Notes: a model not told the origin generated them from the sequence alone. Shown: positions 26,965-37,432, numbered from the stretch's first letter. The stretch: 64,000 nucleotides of DNA from Phycisphaeraceae bacterium (GCA_019636555.1 JAHBXH010000001.1:3134928-3198927), one strand, 5' to 3'. A program made the numbers and translations.

Positions 26965-28088
26965 GTGTACATTGAACGACACGTGCCCTCCATCGAAACA
27001 TCCGCGCGCGTGCTCTGGGCGACTCTCTGCATCGCAGTCTGCCTGATCCTGATTTATTCGCTCTGGCGTCAGTACCGCCTGCGCGACACCCACTGCCGCA
27101 ATTGCGGTTACGACAGACGCGGTCTCACATCGGACCGCTGCCCCGAGTGCGGCACGCCCGCAAGCCAATTCGCCCCTCGACGCACACCCATTATCCGCCT
27201 CGGGATGATCGTAATCGCGCTCGCTCTTGCAGCACTCAGCTTCGTGCCGCGGCAATTCGCCCTGGACCAATGGGTCTGGTGGAATCGCCAGGAACTGCTC
27301 GAACAGCAGTGCACGATCGGCGATCTCTCCGTCAAACGTACGCGATCGTCTACAACGGCTTCGCCAATCCGCACAGCGACGTGACATGGATGCGCTTGGG
27401 CTACCTGTTAAAGATGCATCGAGGCGGTTCCGAGGTTTCTCGGCTCTTCCTTTCGGAGTGGCGCTCGAGTCTGTCCGAGTCTTTAAACGGACTGGACTTC
27501 ACAGGTGATGGCATCGGCGACATCGTCGTGGAATCGGTTTCGTTTGATCACGACACGTACACCATCATCGATGCCGACCTGTTGAAATCGGCGCAGCTTG
27601 ATCGCGAGCACGGAGAAGAATTCCGTGTCATCGAATCCCCGGCGGAATCGGGCAAGTTCGGAATCCGCGCAAGTGATCGTGAATTCACCTGCTGGGAAGG
27701 CACCGGCGGTCCCGCGCCGATAGTCATTCTCTCAATGAAGAATGGCAAACTCATTCCCGACGTCGACATGATGCGTGCCCCGCCGCCTTCAACCGAATCC
27801 CTGAACGAACAGGCCGATGGAACTTGCATGAGCTTCCCGGACGAGTTCGCAACAGAGTGGAGCGTGCTGTGCGAAAACGGCTTGCTCCAGCCGATGCTCG
27901 ACCTTGTGTTTTCGGGCCACCCGGACTTAGCCGAATCATTTCTCGCGCGGGCGTGCCCGAACGACATGCCAAACCTCCGGCAGCGCCTCCTCGAGTCTTT
28001 TCATCAGCGCCTTCGGGAAAGCACCTACTGGTCCGCAATCGTTGAACTCGCTCCCGACTACTGGCAGCAAGTCGAAGCGCCAAAGTGA
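26965..28088 (+). pseudogene. Frameshifted paralogue of the zinc-ribbon/FG-GAP membrane protein
   Basis: Two overlapping frames together rebuild one protein like that at 25439-26650. The first (from the GTG at 26965) gives a transmembrane segment, a zinc ribbon CRNCGYDRRGLTSDRCPECG, a second transmembrane segment and a linker to about 27340. Homology then continues in the -1 frame (TYAIVYNGFANP, FTGDGIGDIVVESVS, final YWSAIVELAPDYWQQ) to the stop at 28088. The junction lies near 27336-27345 and is explained by one lost base. No classical slippery heptamer is visible there, so decay or a sequencing error is more likely than programmed frameshifting. Confidence 0.75.
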
Positions 28089-28171
28089 ACCGCCCTCGAG
28101 CGGCCCGCTCTCTCCCAATTCGCCCCTCCGCGCAACTCCGCCACCTCCGCTCCTCCGCGTTCTCTTCCTAA

Positions 28172-28230
28172 TTTGGCCCTTTGGCCCTTTGGCTCTTTGG
28201 CTCTTTGGCAATTTGGCTCTTTGGCCATTT
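28172..28230. repeat. Seven-copy octamer array (TTTGGCCC family)
   Basis: Seven consecutive 8-bp units: TTTGGCCC twice, TTTGGCTC twice, TTTGGCAA, TTTGGCTC, TTTGGCCA, then TTT. It lies between two converging gene ends. The same unit appears at about 22766-22801 and 37406-37432. Confidence 0.92.
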
Positions 28231-28233
28231 GCT

Positions 28234-29256
<1,023 letters not shown>

Positions 29257-29350
29257 CTAAAAACCCGGACCGCGCCCAACCAAGCGCAACGCTATGCGCA
29301 TTCCGCTCCCGAGCCCACGATCGATTCGCTGACCACTCCGCACTCTGCTT

Positions 29351-29396
29351 CTTCTTTGTGTTCTTTGTGTCCTTTGTGCTCTCTGTGGTCAAGAAC
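29351..29396. repeat. Single arm of the CTTTGTGTCC spacer repeat
   Basis: A run of TTCTTTGTGTTCTTTGTGTCC type, matching the right arm of the inverted element at 18771-18809. Confidence 0.55.
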
Positions 29397-29547
29397 CAGT
29401 TCGCCGCTCTCACCGCGCTCCGTCTTCGTTTCGCCGCCCGGCCTCGCGCACGCTTTCACACAACCTTGATCCGATCAGCGCGCAACCGCAACGCACCTCA
29501 CGCGCGCTCGCGCGTACATTCCGCCTCTCCCGTTTTTCTTCCTCGCA

Positions 29548-29626
29548 CCGGAGAGCGTGCGGCGCCATCATCGGCGGCGCCCGCGAGCGGAAATCGCGGA
29601 AATTCGCGGTGCCGCACGCTCTCCGG
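29548..29626. other. Large inverted repeat (19-bp arms) in gene-free region
   Basis: Arms at 29548-29566 and 29608-29626 pair at 18 of 19 positions (CCGGAGAGCGTGCGGC-x-CC). The 41-base loop contains smaller GCGG/AAATCGCGGAAAT repeats. It lies in the 687-base gap (29215-29901) that otherwise shows no gene, upstream of the VPAPG-tailed protein. No T-run follows the stem, so it is not a simple terminator. Confidence 0.7.
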
Positions 29627-29901
29627 AAAGCCCTGCACACGCGCAGCAATCCCAGATTCCACGCTCGAACAGTTATCACACGTCGATGCGCCGAATCTTG
29701 GCGCTTCCTTCACAGTGCGAGCGCCATTCTCAAAGCACGTTCATCTTGCTCACACGATCTTCGCGAAGACTGCGCGCAATCCGGATACTCCAGTCGCGCG
29801 CCCGCGTTTATCGTCATGCTCGAATATTCACCCCTCCGTTGGGGGCGCCATTCCGCGGCGCGCGAATACTCGTATGAGTTTTTTTTCTGGAGGTTTGAGA
29901 G

Positions 29902-30558
29902 ATGAAGATTTCCATGTTCGCGCTGGCCCTCGTGGCCGGCACCGCTGTTTCCGCGGCCAATGCCGCCGTGGTCCTCAAGCACTACGGCTTCGACAACGGT
30001 TCGCTCAGCCCCAACGTCGGCAGCGGCGACCTCAACGTCGTCGGGACCGCCTCCAACTTCGCCGGCACCACGCTCGGCCTTCCCGGCAGCGGCTCGCCCC
30101 CCGGCGGCCCCAGCAGCCAGTCCGGCGCGATGTCCCTTGCCATCGTCGGAACCGACGGCGGTTCGATGACCTTCTCGCTCAGCACGATCAACTACACCAA
30201 CATCGTCTTCTCCTTCGCCGCGCAGCGCACCGGCACCGGCGGCGCCAACGCGACCGTGCAGTACTCGCTCAACGGTTCCACCTACAACAACCTCGGCATC
30301 ATCGTCCCCGGCGCCTCGTCCCCGGGTTTCGGCAGCTCCGGCATCGTCGTCAGCGACTACTTCTTCTCCTTCACGAACGCCGCGCTCGCCAACAAGGCCA
30401 ACGTTTTCTTCCGCATCGTCGTTCCGGGCGCTACCTCCGCCAGCGGCAATCAGCGCTTCGATAACCTCGTCGTTCAGGGTGATCTCGTCCCGGCGCCGGG
30501 TTCCATCGCGCTCGTCGGTCTCGCCGGCCTCATCGCCGGTCGCCGCCGCCGCAACTGA
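29902..30558 (+). CDS. Exported protein with VPAPG C-terminal sorting tail (PEP-CTERM-like)
   Basis: 218 residues after a strong GGAGG box. Signal peptide: MKISMFALALVAGTAVSAANA. The mature part is a Gly/Ser/Thr-rich beta domain with no catalytic motif. The C-terminus is VPAPGSIALVGLAGLIAGRRRRN: a short motif, a hydrophobic helix and an Arg cluster, the tripartite layout of PEP-CTERM signals processed by exosortases, but with Ala in place of Glu. Likely surface-exposed or secreted. A rho-independent terminator follows at 30640. Confidence 0.8.
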   Translation: MKISMFALALVAGTAVSAANAAVVLKHYGFDNGSLSPNVGSGDLNVVGTASNFAGTTLGLPGSGSPPGGPSSQSGAMSLAIVGTDGGSMTFSLSTINYTNIVFSFAAQRTGTGGANATVQYSLNGSTYNNLGIIVPGASSPGFGSSGIVVSDYFFSFTNAALANKANVFFRIVVPGATSASGNQRFDNLVVQGDLVPAPGSIALVGLAGLIAGRRRRN

Positions 30559-30639
30559 TTTTCGATTCGCATTCGAGGCGGCACGCGTCGCGCCGCTCCG
30601 GTCAGTCCGTTCCTGGCGGTTCGTTCACTGACCACTTCT

Positions 30640-30675
30640 CCGCCCCGGGCGCTCTCGCCCGGGGCGGTCTTCTTT
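30640..30675 (+). terminator. Rho-independent terminator
   Basis: A 12-bp GC stem (CCGCCCCGGGCG / CGCCCGGGGCGG) with a CTCT loop, followed by TCTTCTTT. It ends the VPAPG-protein transcript. Confidence 0.88.
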
Positions 30676-30700
30676 CCGATCCTCCGCTTCCCGCACCAGA

Positions 30701-30727
30701 CAAAAAACAGGCCGCCCGAAGGCGGCC
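30701..30727 (-). terminator. Rho-independent terminator of the sulfatase gene
   Basis: On the minus strand, stem GGCCGCC with TTCG loop and GGCGGCC is followed by TGTTTTTTG. It lies 27 bases after the sulfatase stop and faces the plus-strand terminator at 30640. Confidence 0.9.
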
Positions 30728-30753
30728 CGAAAGTGCTGAAATTCAAGCGGTCC

Positions 30754-33174
30754 TTACTGCTCGACCGGTCCCAGCTTCACCCGAACCACCAGGTTCTGGC
30801 CCGTGAACCGGAACGGAACCTCATAGTCCTTGCCGTCCACCGACGTACCGGTATCAACGCCCACGCAGAACGTCTCACACCAGGGCAAAATCACCGGAAT
30901 GCTTCTGGGCATCGCGTGCGCGTCGACAATCGCGCCGTCTACTTTCAGCGTGCCGGTGCCGCCCTTGCCGAATCCCGGTCCGTCGTACTTCCAGTCAAAC
31001 ACCAGCGTGTGCTTGCCCGGAGCGAGCGCGTCCTTGCCCTGCCACTTCACATGCGCAAGCTGCAGAAGGTTCCACGTGAACACGGGCTTGCCCTTGAGCA
31101 GATAGAACCCGTACCCGCCGAACCTCCCGCCGTCGGTCATCAGCATCCCCTCGGCTCCGCCCTCGGGAACTCTGAACTCCGCCGTGATGGCGAAGTCCCG
31201 GTCCAAAAGGCTCGGCGAACCGCCGATCCCCGGGAAGGGCACGTTCGCGATCTCGCCGGAATACGTGAACTCCGTTCGGCCAAACGCGTAGTTTGGTTTC
31301 TCCTGCGACACAAACCGCGTCAGCACGCTGTCATCAAGCGGGAAGACGCGGTACTTCTCCGCTTCCATCGTAAAGCGCTGCTGCATGTCGCGCAGCTTGT
31401 CGGGCATCTGCGACGCGAGGTCCTTGGATTGCGTCCAGTCCTCGTTGATGTTGTATAGCTCCCACTTGAATCCGTTCATGACGTCCGGATTCGGCTTGGC
31501 CAACGAAAGATCCCACGGAGCGTGGATCGGCGGCGCCGAGGCGATCCAGCCGTCGTGGTAAATGGCGCGCGAACCGAACATCTCGAAGTACTGCGTCGTC
31601 CGCCGCCCCGGCGCATCCCCCTTTTCCCACGTGTACGCCATGCTCACGCCCTCGATCGGACGCTGCGCGACGCCGTTCACCATCACCGGCTGGGGCAGGC
31701 CCGCCGCTTCCAGAATCGTCGGCACCACGTCGATCACGTGGTGGAACTGGTGGCGGATGCCGCCCCTGTCCTTGATCCGTGCCGGCCAGCTCATCGCCAT
31801 GCCGTTCCGCGTCCCGCCGAAATGCGAAGCGACTTCCTTCGTCCACTGATACGGCGTGGCCCAGCACCACGCCCATCCGACCGCAAAGTGCGGGTACGTC
31901 TGGTCCGTGCCCCACTCTTCAAAGAACTTCATGTTCTCTTCGACCGTCGGGTGAATCCCGTTCGCCACCGCGAATTCGCTGTACAAACCGTTCAGCGTTC
32001 CTTCCGGGCTCGCCCCGTTGTCGCCGCTGATATAGATGATCAGCGTGTTGTCGAGCTTCCCCGCTTTCTCGATCGCCTCGACCACCCGCCCGATCTCATG
32101 GTCCGTATACGCGAGATACGCCGCGTAGATGTTCGCCTGGTGAACATAAAGCTTCCGCGCCTCCTCCGACAGCGAACTCCACTCCGGCAGGTCCTTCGAC
32201 CACGGCGTCAGTTCCGCGCTCTCCGGGATGATCCCGAGCTTCTTCTGGTTCGCAAAGATCCTCTCGCGCTGCGCGTTCCAGCCCTCGCTGAACAGATCCA
32301 TCGCCTCGATCTTCTTCACCCATTCCTCGGTCGGATGGTGCGGCGCGTGCGTGCCGCCCGGTGCGTAGTAGATCATGAACGGACGATCCGGCTGCACCTC
32401 GCTCATCATCCGGATGCGCCCGATCGCCTCGTCCGCCATCGCCGTGATCAGGTTCCAGCCCGGCTTGCCCAGGTACGGCTCGATCGGCGTCGTGTTCCGG
32501 AACAGGTTGTTGGGCTGCCATTGGTTGGTGTCGTCGCCGATGAACCCGTAGTAGTAGTCAAACCCCTTCACCGGTCCCGTCGGCCAGTCCGTGAACGGAC
32601 CCGCCTGGCTCGCCGCCCATTTCGGCACGTTGTGGTCCTTCCCGAACCACGACGTGTCATACCCGTTCAGCCGGAGAATCTCGCCAATCGCCGCCGCGTC
32701 CCGCGGCATCACGCTGTTGTAGCCCGGATAGCCCGTCGCCTGATCCACCACCACGCCCGTCGCCACCGAGTGGTGATTGCGGCCAGTCAACAGCGCCGCG
32801 CGAGTCGGCGAGCACAGCGCCGTCGTGTGAAACCTCGTGTACCGAAGCCCCGCCGCCGCGATCCTGTCCAGCGTCGGTGTCGGAATCACCCCGCCGAACG
32901 TCGACGGCGCCGAGAACCCCACATCGTCCGTCATGATCAAGAGCACGTTCGGCGCCCCCTTCGGCGGCGCGACCAACGGCGGCCAGTACGGCTTCGAGCC
33001 CGCCGCGTTCGGGCTGATCTCACCCCCGAACGCCGCCGGCGGATTCGGTAGATACCGCCCGTCGATCGTCGTGTACTCCCCCGGTTTTCCAGCCTCCGGC
33101 GTTCCCGCGACCGCCGATCCCAGCGATAAACCCCACACCGCAATCAACGCCACCGATCGTTTCTTCGCGCTCAT
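30754..33174 (-). CDS. Exported arylsulfatase
   Basis: 806 residues from the ATG at 33174, with AGGAG upstream. A signal peptide (SVALIAVWGLSLGSAVAG) is followed by the alkaline-phosphatase-superfamily sulfatase fold. Metal ligands lie in LLIMTDDVGFSAPSTFGG. The sulfatase signature is CSPTRAALLTGRNHHS, whose Cys must be converted to formylglycine. FMIYYAPGGTHAPHH and ISGDNGASPEGT are the downstream active-site segments. A ~200-residue C-terminal region is strand-rich. Substrate unknown; sulfated polysaccharides or aryl sulfates are plausible. No maturase gene is in the window. Its own terminator lies at 30701. Confidence 0.93.
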   Translation of the reverse strand: MSAKKRSVALIAVWGLSLGSAVAGTPEAGKPGEYTTIDGRYLPNPPAAFGGEISPNAAGSKPYWPPLVAPPKGAPNVLLIMTDDVGFSAPSTFGGVIPTPTLDRIAAAGLRYTRFHTTALCSPTRAALLTGRNHHSVATGVVVDQATGYPGYNSVMPRDAAAIGEILRLNGYDTSWFGKDHNVPKWAASQAGPFTDWPTGPVKGFDYYYGFIGDDTNQWQPNNLFRNTTPIEPYLGKPGWNLITAMADEAIGRIRMMSEVQPDRPFMIYYAPGGTHAPHHPTEEWVKKIEAMDLFSEGWNAQRERIFANQKKLGIIPESAELTPWSKDLPEWSSLSEEARKLYVHQANIYAAYLAYTDHEIGRVVEAIEKAGKLDNTLIIYISGDNGASPEGTLNGLYSEFAVANGIHPTVEENMKFFEEWGTDQTYPHFAVGWAWCWATPYQWTKEVASHFGGTRNGMAMSWPARIKDRGGIRHQFHHVIDVVPTILEAAGLPQPVMVNGVAQRPIEGVSMAYTWEKGDAPGRRTTQYFEMFGSRAIYHDGWIASAPPIHAPWDLSLAKPNPDVMNGFKWELYNINEDWTQSKDLASQMPDKLRDMQQRFTMEAEKYRVFPLDDSVLTRFVSQEKPNYAFGRTEFTYSGEIANVPFPGIGGSPSLLDRDFAITAEFRVPEGGAEGMLMTDGGRFGGYGFYLLKGKPVFTWNLLQLAHVKWQGKDALAPGKHTLVFDWKYDGPGFGKGGTGTLKVDGAIVDAHAMPRSIPVILPWCETFCVGVDTGTSVDGKDYEVPFRFTGQNLVVRVKLGPVEQ

Positions 33175-33204
33175 ACCCGGCTTCTCCTTTCGTTGGCCCC
33201 ACAC

Positions 33205-33573
33205 CCCCCTCCGCCCGCATCCCTCGACCCGCTCCGCGCCATGCTACCGCATCAAATCACTCCCTTAAAAACGAAACGAGCCGCCTGTCGGCAGCCCGTT
33301 CCTTTGTCTCTCTGCGAAAATTCTTCGCGTTCTCTCTGCCCTCGCGGGATCTCTCTGCTCTCCGTCCGCTCCGTAGAGACCTCAGGGGCGGGGGACAGAG
33401 AATATCGGATCGTGGTCACAAAATCCTTGAGCAGAATCCGATGTGGACAAACCGGGCGCAACCGTGCGTAACCGCCTATGAATCTTCGCCTTACGCGCGA
33501 TCACTCGAGCATCTGTTTTTGGATTCACCGGCAGTTGGTCGACGCAAGCAATTCCCGCAGGGAAGCGCTTAGC
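33205..33573. other. Gene-free spacer
   Basis: About 370 bases between the sulfatase start and the end of the degenerate amidohydrolase. It contains loose CTCTCTGC/TTCTCTCTGCC repeats at about 33300-33365. I see no gene, promoter or terminator that I can support. Confidence 0.4.
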
Positions 33574-34851
33574 TTACTTCTTGCCCTCGCTGACAACTCG
33601 GCCGTCGACAACCGTTCCGACGCAGTGCGTCGTGTACTCGAACGGGTCGCCGTCGTAAAGCGCGACATCAGCGTCCTTGCCAACTTCGAGGCTGCCGATG
33701 CGCTTATCGACGCCGAGAATCTTCGCCGCATCAATTGTGATGCTCGCGAGCGCATCCTCAAACTTCAATCCGTTTGCCGCGGCGACCGCGGCCTCGAACA
33801 ACACGACGCGCGTTTTTGGAACGTAACTCTCGTATCCGCTCTCGATCGCGAAGAGCACGCCCGCTTTCTTCAGTTTCGCCGCGGTCTCGAAGCTGAGATT
33901 CTCCGCTTCGCCCACCGCGCGATACATCGTCGGGTGCAGCGTCACCGGCACGTTCGCCTTCGCCAGCTGATCGGCGACGAGGTAACTCTCCGCGGCCATG
34001 TCCAAAATCAGTTTGAAGCCAAATTCCTTCTGCACGCGCAGCGCGCTCTCGATGTCCTGCGCGCGGTTCACCGTGATCGCCAGCGGCACTTTCCCGGCGA
34101 GCACGTCGCTGAGCATCTCGAGGCGGAGATTCCGCGCGTCGGAATCCTTCTTTTCTTCTTCCTTCGAATCCTCGCTCCCCGACTCGGCCGGTTCGCCGAC
34201 CTTTTTCTTTGCTTCGGCCGCGCTGCGCTTTCTGGCGTATTCCTGCGCCTTGATCAACTCCTCGCGCAGCATCGCGACCTGCTTGCCGCGCGTGCCCGGC
34301 GCCTTGCCGCCGGATTCGAACGCGCCCGGTCCGATTGTCGCGGTCACCATCGCGGGCGACAGGATCACGGCTTCGTCCACCGTGTTTCCAGCCGTCTTGA
34401 CGACGATCGTCTGTCCGCTCACGAGCGCGCCCGGCGCGTTACCGGTGTTCACGGCCGTCACGCCGAATCCGCGCACCCATTCCACGAGCTTGTCCATCGG
34501 GTTGTACGCGTCGATCGCGCGCATCTCGGGCTGGATCGGAGCGGATTTCTCGAGCTGATCCGAATCCTGCCTGGTGTTGAACAAGCCCGAGACACCGACC
34601 GTGCCGCGTGCATCGACGAGCCCCGGCGTGACCACCGCGGCCTCGATCACCTTCACGCCGTCGGGCAGCGTGACTTCCGAGGCTCTTCCGACGCCCGCGA
34701 TCTTTCCGTCTTTCACGACGACCACGCCGTCCGAGATCGGCGCGCCGCTCATGGTGTAGACCTTCTTGCCCTTGATGGCGATGTCCTGCGCGAGCGCCGC
34801 GCCGGCAACCAACATCAACCCGATCGCCGCGCTCAGTTTCCAATCGCTCAT
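33574..34851 (-). CDS. Amidohydrolase-family protein lacking metal ligands (probable pseudoenzyme)
   Basis: 425 residues with a signal peptide (LSAAIGLMLVAGAALAQ). Overall fold and ends match imidazolonepropionase-like amidohydrolases (IKGKKVYTMSGAPISDGVVVV, and C-terminal LGVDKRIGSLEVGKDADVALYDGDPFEY). The first metal-binding motif, normally PGxxDxHxH, reads PGLVDARGTVG. The positions equivalent to His residues in the neighbour's HHHTH, LHHTS and GHHTD segments read ITVNR, LDMAA and FAIES. It should therefore not bind the usual metals. Its intact paralogue lies ~100 nt upstream on the same strand, so the two may form a complex. Confidence 0.82.
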   Translation of the reverse strand: MSDWKLSAAIGLMLVAGAALAQDIAIKGKKVYTMSGAPISDGVVVVKDGKIAGVGRASEVTLPDGVKVIEAAVVTPGLVDARGTVGVSGLFNTRQDSDQLEKSAPIQPEMRAIDAYNPMDKLVEWVRGFGVTAVNTGNAPGALVSGQTIVVKTAGNTVDEAVILSPAMVTATIGPGAFESGGKAPGTRGKQVAMLREELIKAQEYARKRSAAEAKKKVGEPAESGSEDSKEEEKKDSDARNLRLEMLSDVLAGKVPLAITVNRAQDIESALRVQKEFGFKLILDMAAESYLVADQLAKANVPVTLHPTMYRAVGEAENLSFETAAKLKKAGVLFAIESGYESYVPKTRVVLFEAAVAAANGLKFEDALASITIDAAKILGVDKRIGSLEVGKDADVALYDGDPFEYTTHCVGTVVDGRVVSEGKK

Positions 34852-34898
34852 GTCACCTTCCCGTTCGAATGCGTCGTGATGCTTCGCTGCCTTCCCCT

Positions 34899-34946
34899 AT
34901 TGCCCAATGCCCAATGCCGATTGCCGAACGCCGAATGCCCGATACC
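34899..34946. repeat. RTGCCYR-family heptamer array
   Basis: About six to seven 7-bp units (ATTGCCC, AATGCCC, AATGCCG, ATTGCCG, AACGCCG, AATGCCC) lie directly after the stop of the intact amidohydrolase (34950), in the gap before the degenerate one. Confidence 0.8.
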
Positions 34947-34949
34947 TTA

Positions 34950-36347
34950 CTACTGCCCAAAGCAGCAGAAGTACGGCTCCTGATCACGCCCCGCGCCGAA
35001 CCCGCCCACCGCGTGCAGGTAATCCACATCGATCGACCGATCGAACACCTTGTTCCCATCGACCCAGGTTTGTTCGACGTGCGTGTACACGCTCAGCGGG
35101 TCGCCGCTCAGGATCACAAGGTCCGCGTCCTTCCCCGCTTCCAGACTCCCCACCCGCTTTTCCAGCCCGAGCATCTCCGCGCCGCTCAGGGTCAATCCGC
35201 GCAGCGCGCCGGCGCGCGTCATCCCCGCCCGCACGCCGATCGCCGCACACCTGAGAAACAGCCTCGAATCGTTGATCCAGTCGTCGGTGTGATGCCCCAC
35301 CCGCACGCCCGCTCTCTCGAGCACGCCACCGGTCACGAAACTCTTCTCCGCCGCCTCGAGCTTCCCGCCCGGCGAGTCGATCTGGATGATGCTGCATCCA
35401 AGCACGACGCCGTCCTTCTGCGCCTGCGCGATCTCCTCCGGAATCTTCCACGCCTCGCTCGTGTGGTGCAGCACCACCTTGTATCCGAATTCCCGCGCGA
35501 TCCGGATCACCGTCGCGATGTCGTCCGCGCGGTGCGTGTGATGATGCACGATCCTCTTTCCTTCCAGCACCTCCACCAGCGCATCCATGCCCAGGTCCCG
35601 TGCCGGCGCCTTGATCTTCGCCTTCTCTTCCTCGCTCGCCGCGGCACTCACCTTCTGGTCGTACTCCTTCCACTTCTTCTGATACTCCTGCGCCTTGATG
35701 TACACCTCGCGCACCATCGCCGCGCTCTTCCCGCGCGTTCCCGAAAACGGCGGCTCCCGCAGCGAATTCGTGCCGTTCGCCATCTTCATCCCGCCCATCG
35801 GGCTGCCGTTCTCATCGAAAATCGCGAGATCCTCCATGCGGTGCGCCGGCTTGCCATCCTTCATCCGCATCTTCATGTACAGCGTCTGGCCGCTCATCAG
35901 GTGGCCCGACCCCGGCATGACATTGATCGTCGTCAATCCGCCCGCGACCACGCGCCGGTAGCCCGAGTCGAACGGGTTGAGCGAATCGGAGATGCGCACG
36001 CTCGGCTGGATCGTGGCGCTCCCGTCGGCGCCGCCGATGCCGCCGACATGGCTGTGCGTATCGACGATGCCGGGCATGATCACCTTGCCCTTGCAGTCGA
36101 TGACCGTCGTGCCGCTCGGCGCGTTGTAGTTCGCGTCTTTGGTGAGCGTCTCGATTGCGACGATCTTGCCGCCTTGCACGACGACCACGCCGCGCTCGAT
36201 CTCTTCCGCGGCCTTGCCGCCGGCTTCGATCGGGATCACCCGCGCGTTGACAAACGCGATGGGTTTCTCCTGGGCGCGAGCAAATCCGGAGGTCAGTCCC
36301 AACGCGGCCCCTACCCCGGCCAGAACGGCACACCATGTCGTCTTCAT
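34950..36347 (-). CDS. Exported amidohydrolase (imidazolonepropionase-like)
   Basis: 465 residues from the ATG at 36347; the much longer open frame upstream overlaps another gene. A signal peptide (WCAVLAGVGAALGLTSGFARAQ) is followed by the composite beta domain (IAFVNARVIPIEAGG) and a TIM-barrel. Metal-binding motif PGIVDTHSHVGG is intact, as are HHHTH, VVLHHTSEA and GHHTDDW segments expected to hold the remaining ligands. The C-terminus LGLEKRVGSLEAGKDADLVILSGDP is typical. Periplasmic hydrolase of an amide or cyclic substrate; substrate unknown. The chain ends Cys-rich (YFCCFGQ). Confidence 0.88.
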   Translation of the reverse strand: MKTTWCAVLAGVGAALGLTSGFARAQEKPIAFVNARVIPIEAGGKAAEEIERGVVVVQGGKIVAIETLTKDANYNAPSGTTVIDCKGKVIMPGIVDTHSHVGGIGGADGSATIQPSVRISDSLNPFDSGYRRVVAGGLTTINVMPGSGHLMSGQTLYMKMRMKDGKPAHRMEDLAIFDENGSPMGGMKMANGTNSLREPPFSGTRGKSAAMVREVYIKAQEYQKKWKEYDQKVSAAASEEEKAKIKAPARDLGMDALVEVLEGKRIVHHHTHRADDIATVIRIAREFGYKVVLHHTSEAWKIPEEIAQAQKDGVVLGCSIIQIDSPGGKLEAAEKSFVTGGVLERAGVRVGHHTDDWINDSRLFLRCAAIGVRAGMTRAGALRGLTLSGAEMLGLEKRVGSLEAGKDADLVILSGDPLSVYTHVEQTWVDGNKVFDRSIDVDYLHAVGGFGAGRDQEPYFCCFGQ

Positions 36348-36382
36348 CGCGGCAGCGTAGCAGAATCGGGAAAGTGGGAAGG

Positions 36383-36420
36383 GTTCACCACAGAGAACAC
36401 AAAGGACACGGAGGGCAGAA
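36383..36420. repeat. Single arm of the ACCACAGAGAACAC spacer repeat
   Basis: TTCACCACAGAGAACACAAAGG-type sequence matching the arms at 18657 and 29351, located between the amidohydrolase and the VPAPG protein. Confidence 0.55.
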
Positions 36421-36566
36421 AGAAAACCAAGCGAATTGGACCAATCAATCCGGTGCCTTTGCCAAAAAACAGAGCAGATTTGTGCTCTTTCGCCGCAAGA
36501 CTCCGCCTCGTCGCACGCAGACTCCCAAACGAGCAATTTCCCCGTTCGCAACAGAAGGAGTTTCTT

Positions 36567-37253
36567 ATGAGCAAGCAAGCGTTCGCAGTTTCCGCCGCCA
36601 TTGTCCTTGCCGCCGCATGCTCCGCAACGCACGCCACGACATACAACGCCGCGGCAGACTTCTCCACTTCCAACAATCCCAACGGCGTCTGGTCTTTCGG
36701 CGGACAAACATCGCTCGGAGGCGCCTTCACCGCCTTCAGCGTCAACGGAACGACGAGCGGCTTCGATTTTTGGCACTACGGCGCCTATGGGTACCTCGGC
36801 TATCTCGGCGCCATTCACAACGGTACCGGCTCCGCCATCAATTGGGGCACGGTCGTCCTCGATCCCGGGCAACTCGCGTTGCACCCCGGCGCCGGTGCCG
36901 GAGACTACAGCCTCGCACGCTTCACCGCCCCCACGGCGGGCATGTACACCTTCAGCGCCAACTTCATCGGACAGGATTACATCATCGGGACGACGACCGA
37001 TGTGCACCTGCTCGTCAACAACGTCTCGGTCTTCGATGGCTTGGTCAACGGGTTTCTCGCTACCGCTTCCAGCGGCACATTCGCCATGAATCTCGCCGCC
37101 GGCGACACGATCGACGCCGCTGTCGGCTTCCAAGCGGGCAGTTTCTACGGCGACACGACCGGACTCGACTTCAACGTTGAATTGGTCCCCGCGCCGGGCC
37201 CCATCGCGCTCGCGCTGCTGGCGATCGCGCCGCGTCGCCGCCGCCGTTCTTGA
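36567..37253 (+). CDS. Exported protein with VPAPG C-terminal sorting tail
   Basis: 228 residues after AGAAGGAG. Signal peptide: SKQAFAVSAAIVLAAACSATHA. The mature protein is Gly/Thr/Ser-rich and strand-rich (ANFIGQDYIIGTTTDVHLLVN), typical of planctomycete surface beta-sandwich proteins. The C-terminus is VPAPGPIALALLAIAPRRRRRS, the same PEP-CTERM-like layout as the protein at 29902. No enzymatic motif is visible. Single-gene unit. Confidence 0.78.
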   Translation: MSKQAFAVSAAIVLAAACSATHATTYNAAADFSTSNNPNGVWSFGGQTSLGGAFTAFSVNGTTSGFDFWHYGAYGYLGYLGAIHNGTGSAINWGTVVLDPGQLALHPGAGAGDYSLARFTAPTAGMYTFSANFIGQDYIIGTTTDVHLLVNNVSVFDGLVNGFLATASSGTFAMNLAAGDTIDAAVGFQAGSFYGDTTGLDFNVELVPAPGPIALALLAIAPRRRRRS

Positions 37254-37405
37254 CACGCACGCGCACCGAGTCTCGATCAGACCCGGTGTGTCTTTCGCTC
37301 TGCATCGCAGATTCAAGGCTTTGCGCTTCATTGTTCTGCGCTCCGGGATTTGGCTCTGTTTTCCTGATGCCCGATGCCCGATGCCTCGATGACTCGATGA
37401 CTCTC

Positions 37406-37432
37406 TTTGGCCCTTTGGCGATTTGGCCATTT
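37406..37432. repeat. TTTGGCCC octamer array (three units)
   Basis: TTTGGCCC, TTTGGCGA and TTTGGCCA, then TTT, lie two bases before the long heptamer array. Confidence 0.85.

Noticed and set aside
26521..27046. Plus-strand open frames between the zinc-ribbon genes
   Set aside because: They read through a REP-like palindrome and have no protein-like features.
27330..27350. Programmed -1 frameshift in the zinc-ribbon paralogue
   Set aside because: No X-XXY-YYZ slippery heptamer is present and the intact paralogue needs no shift.
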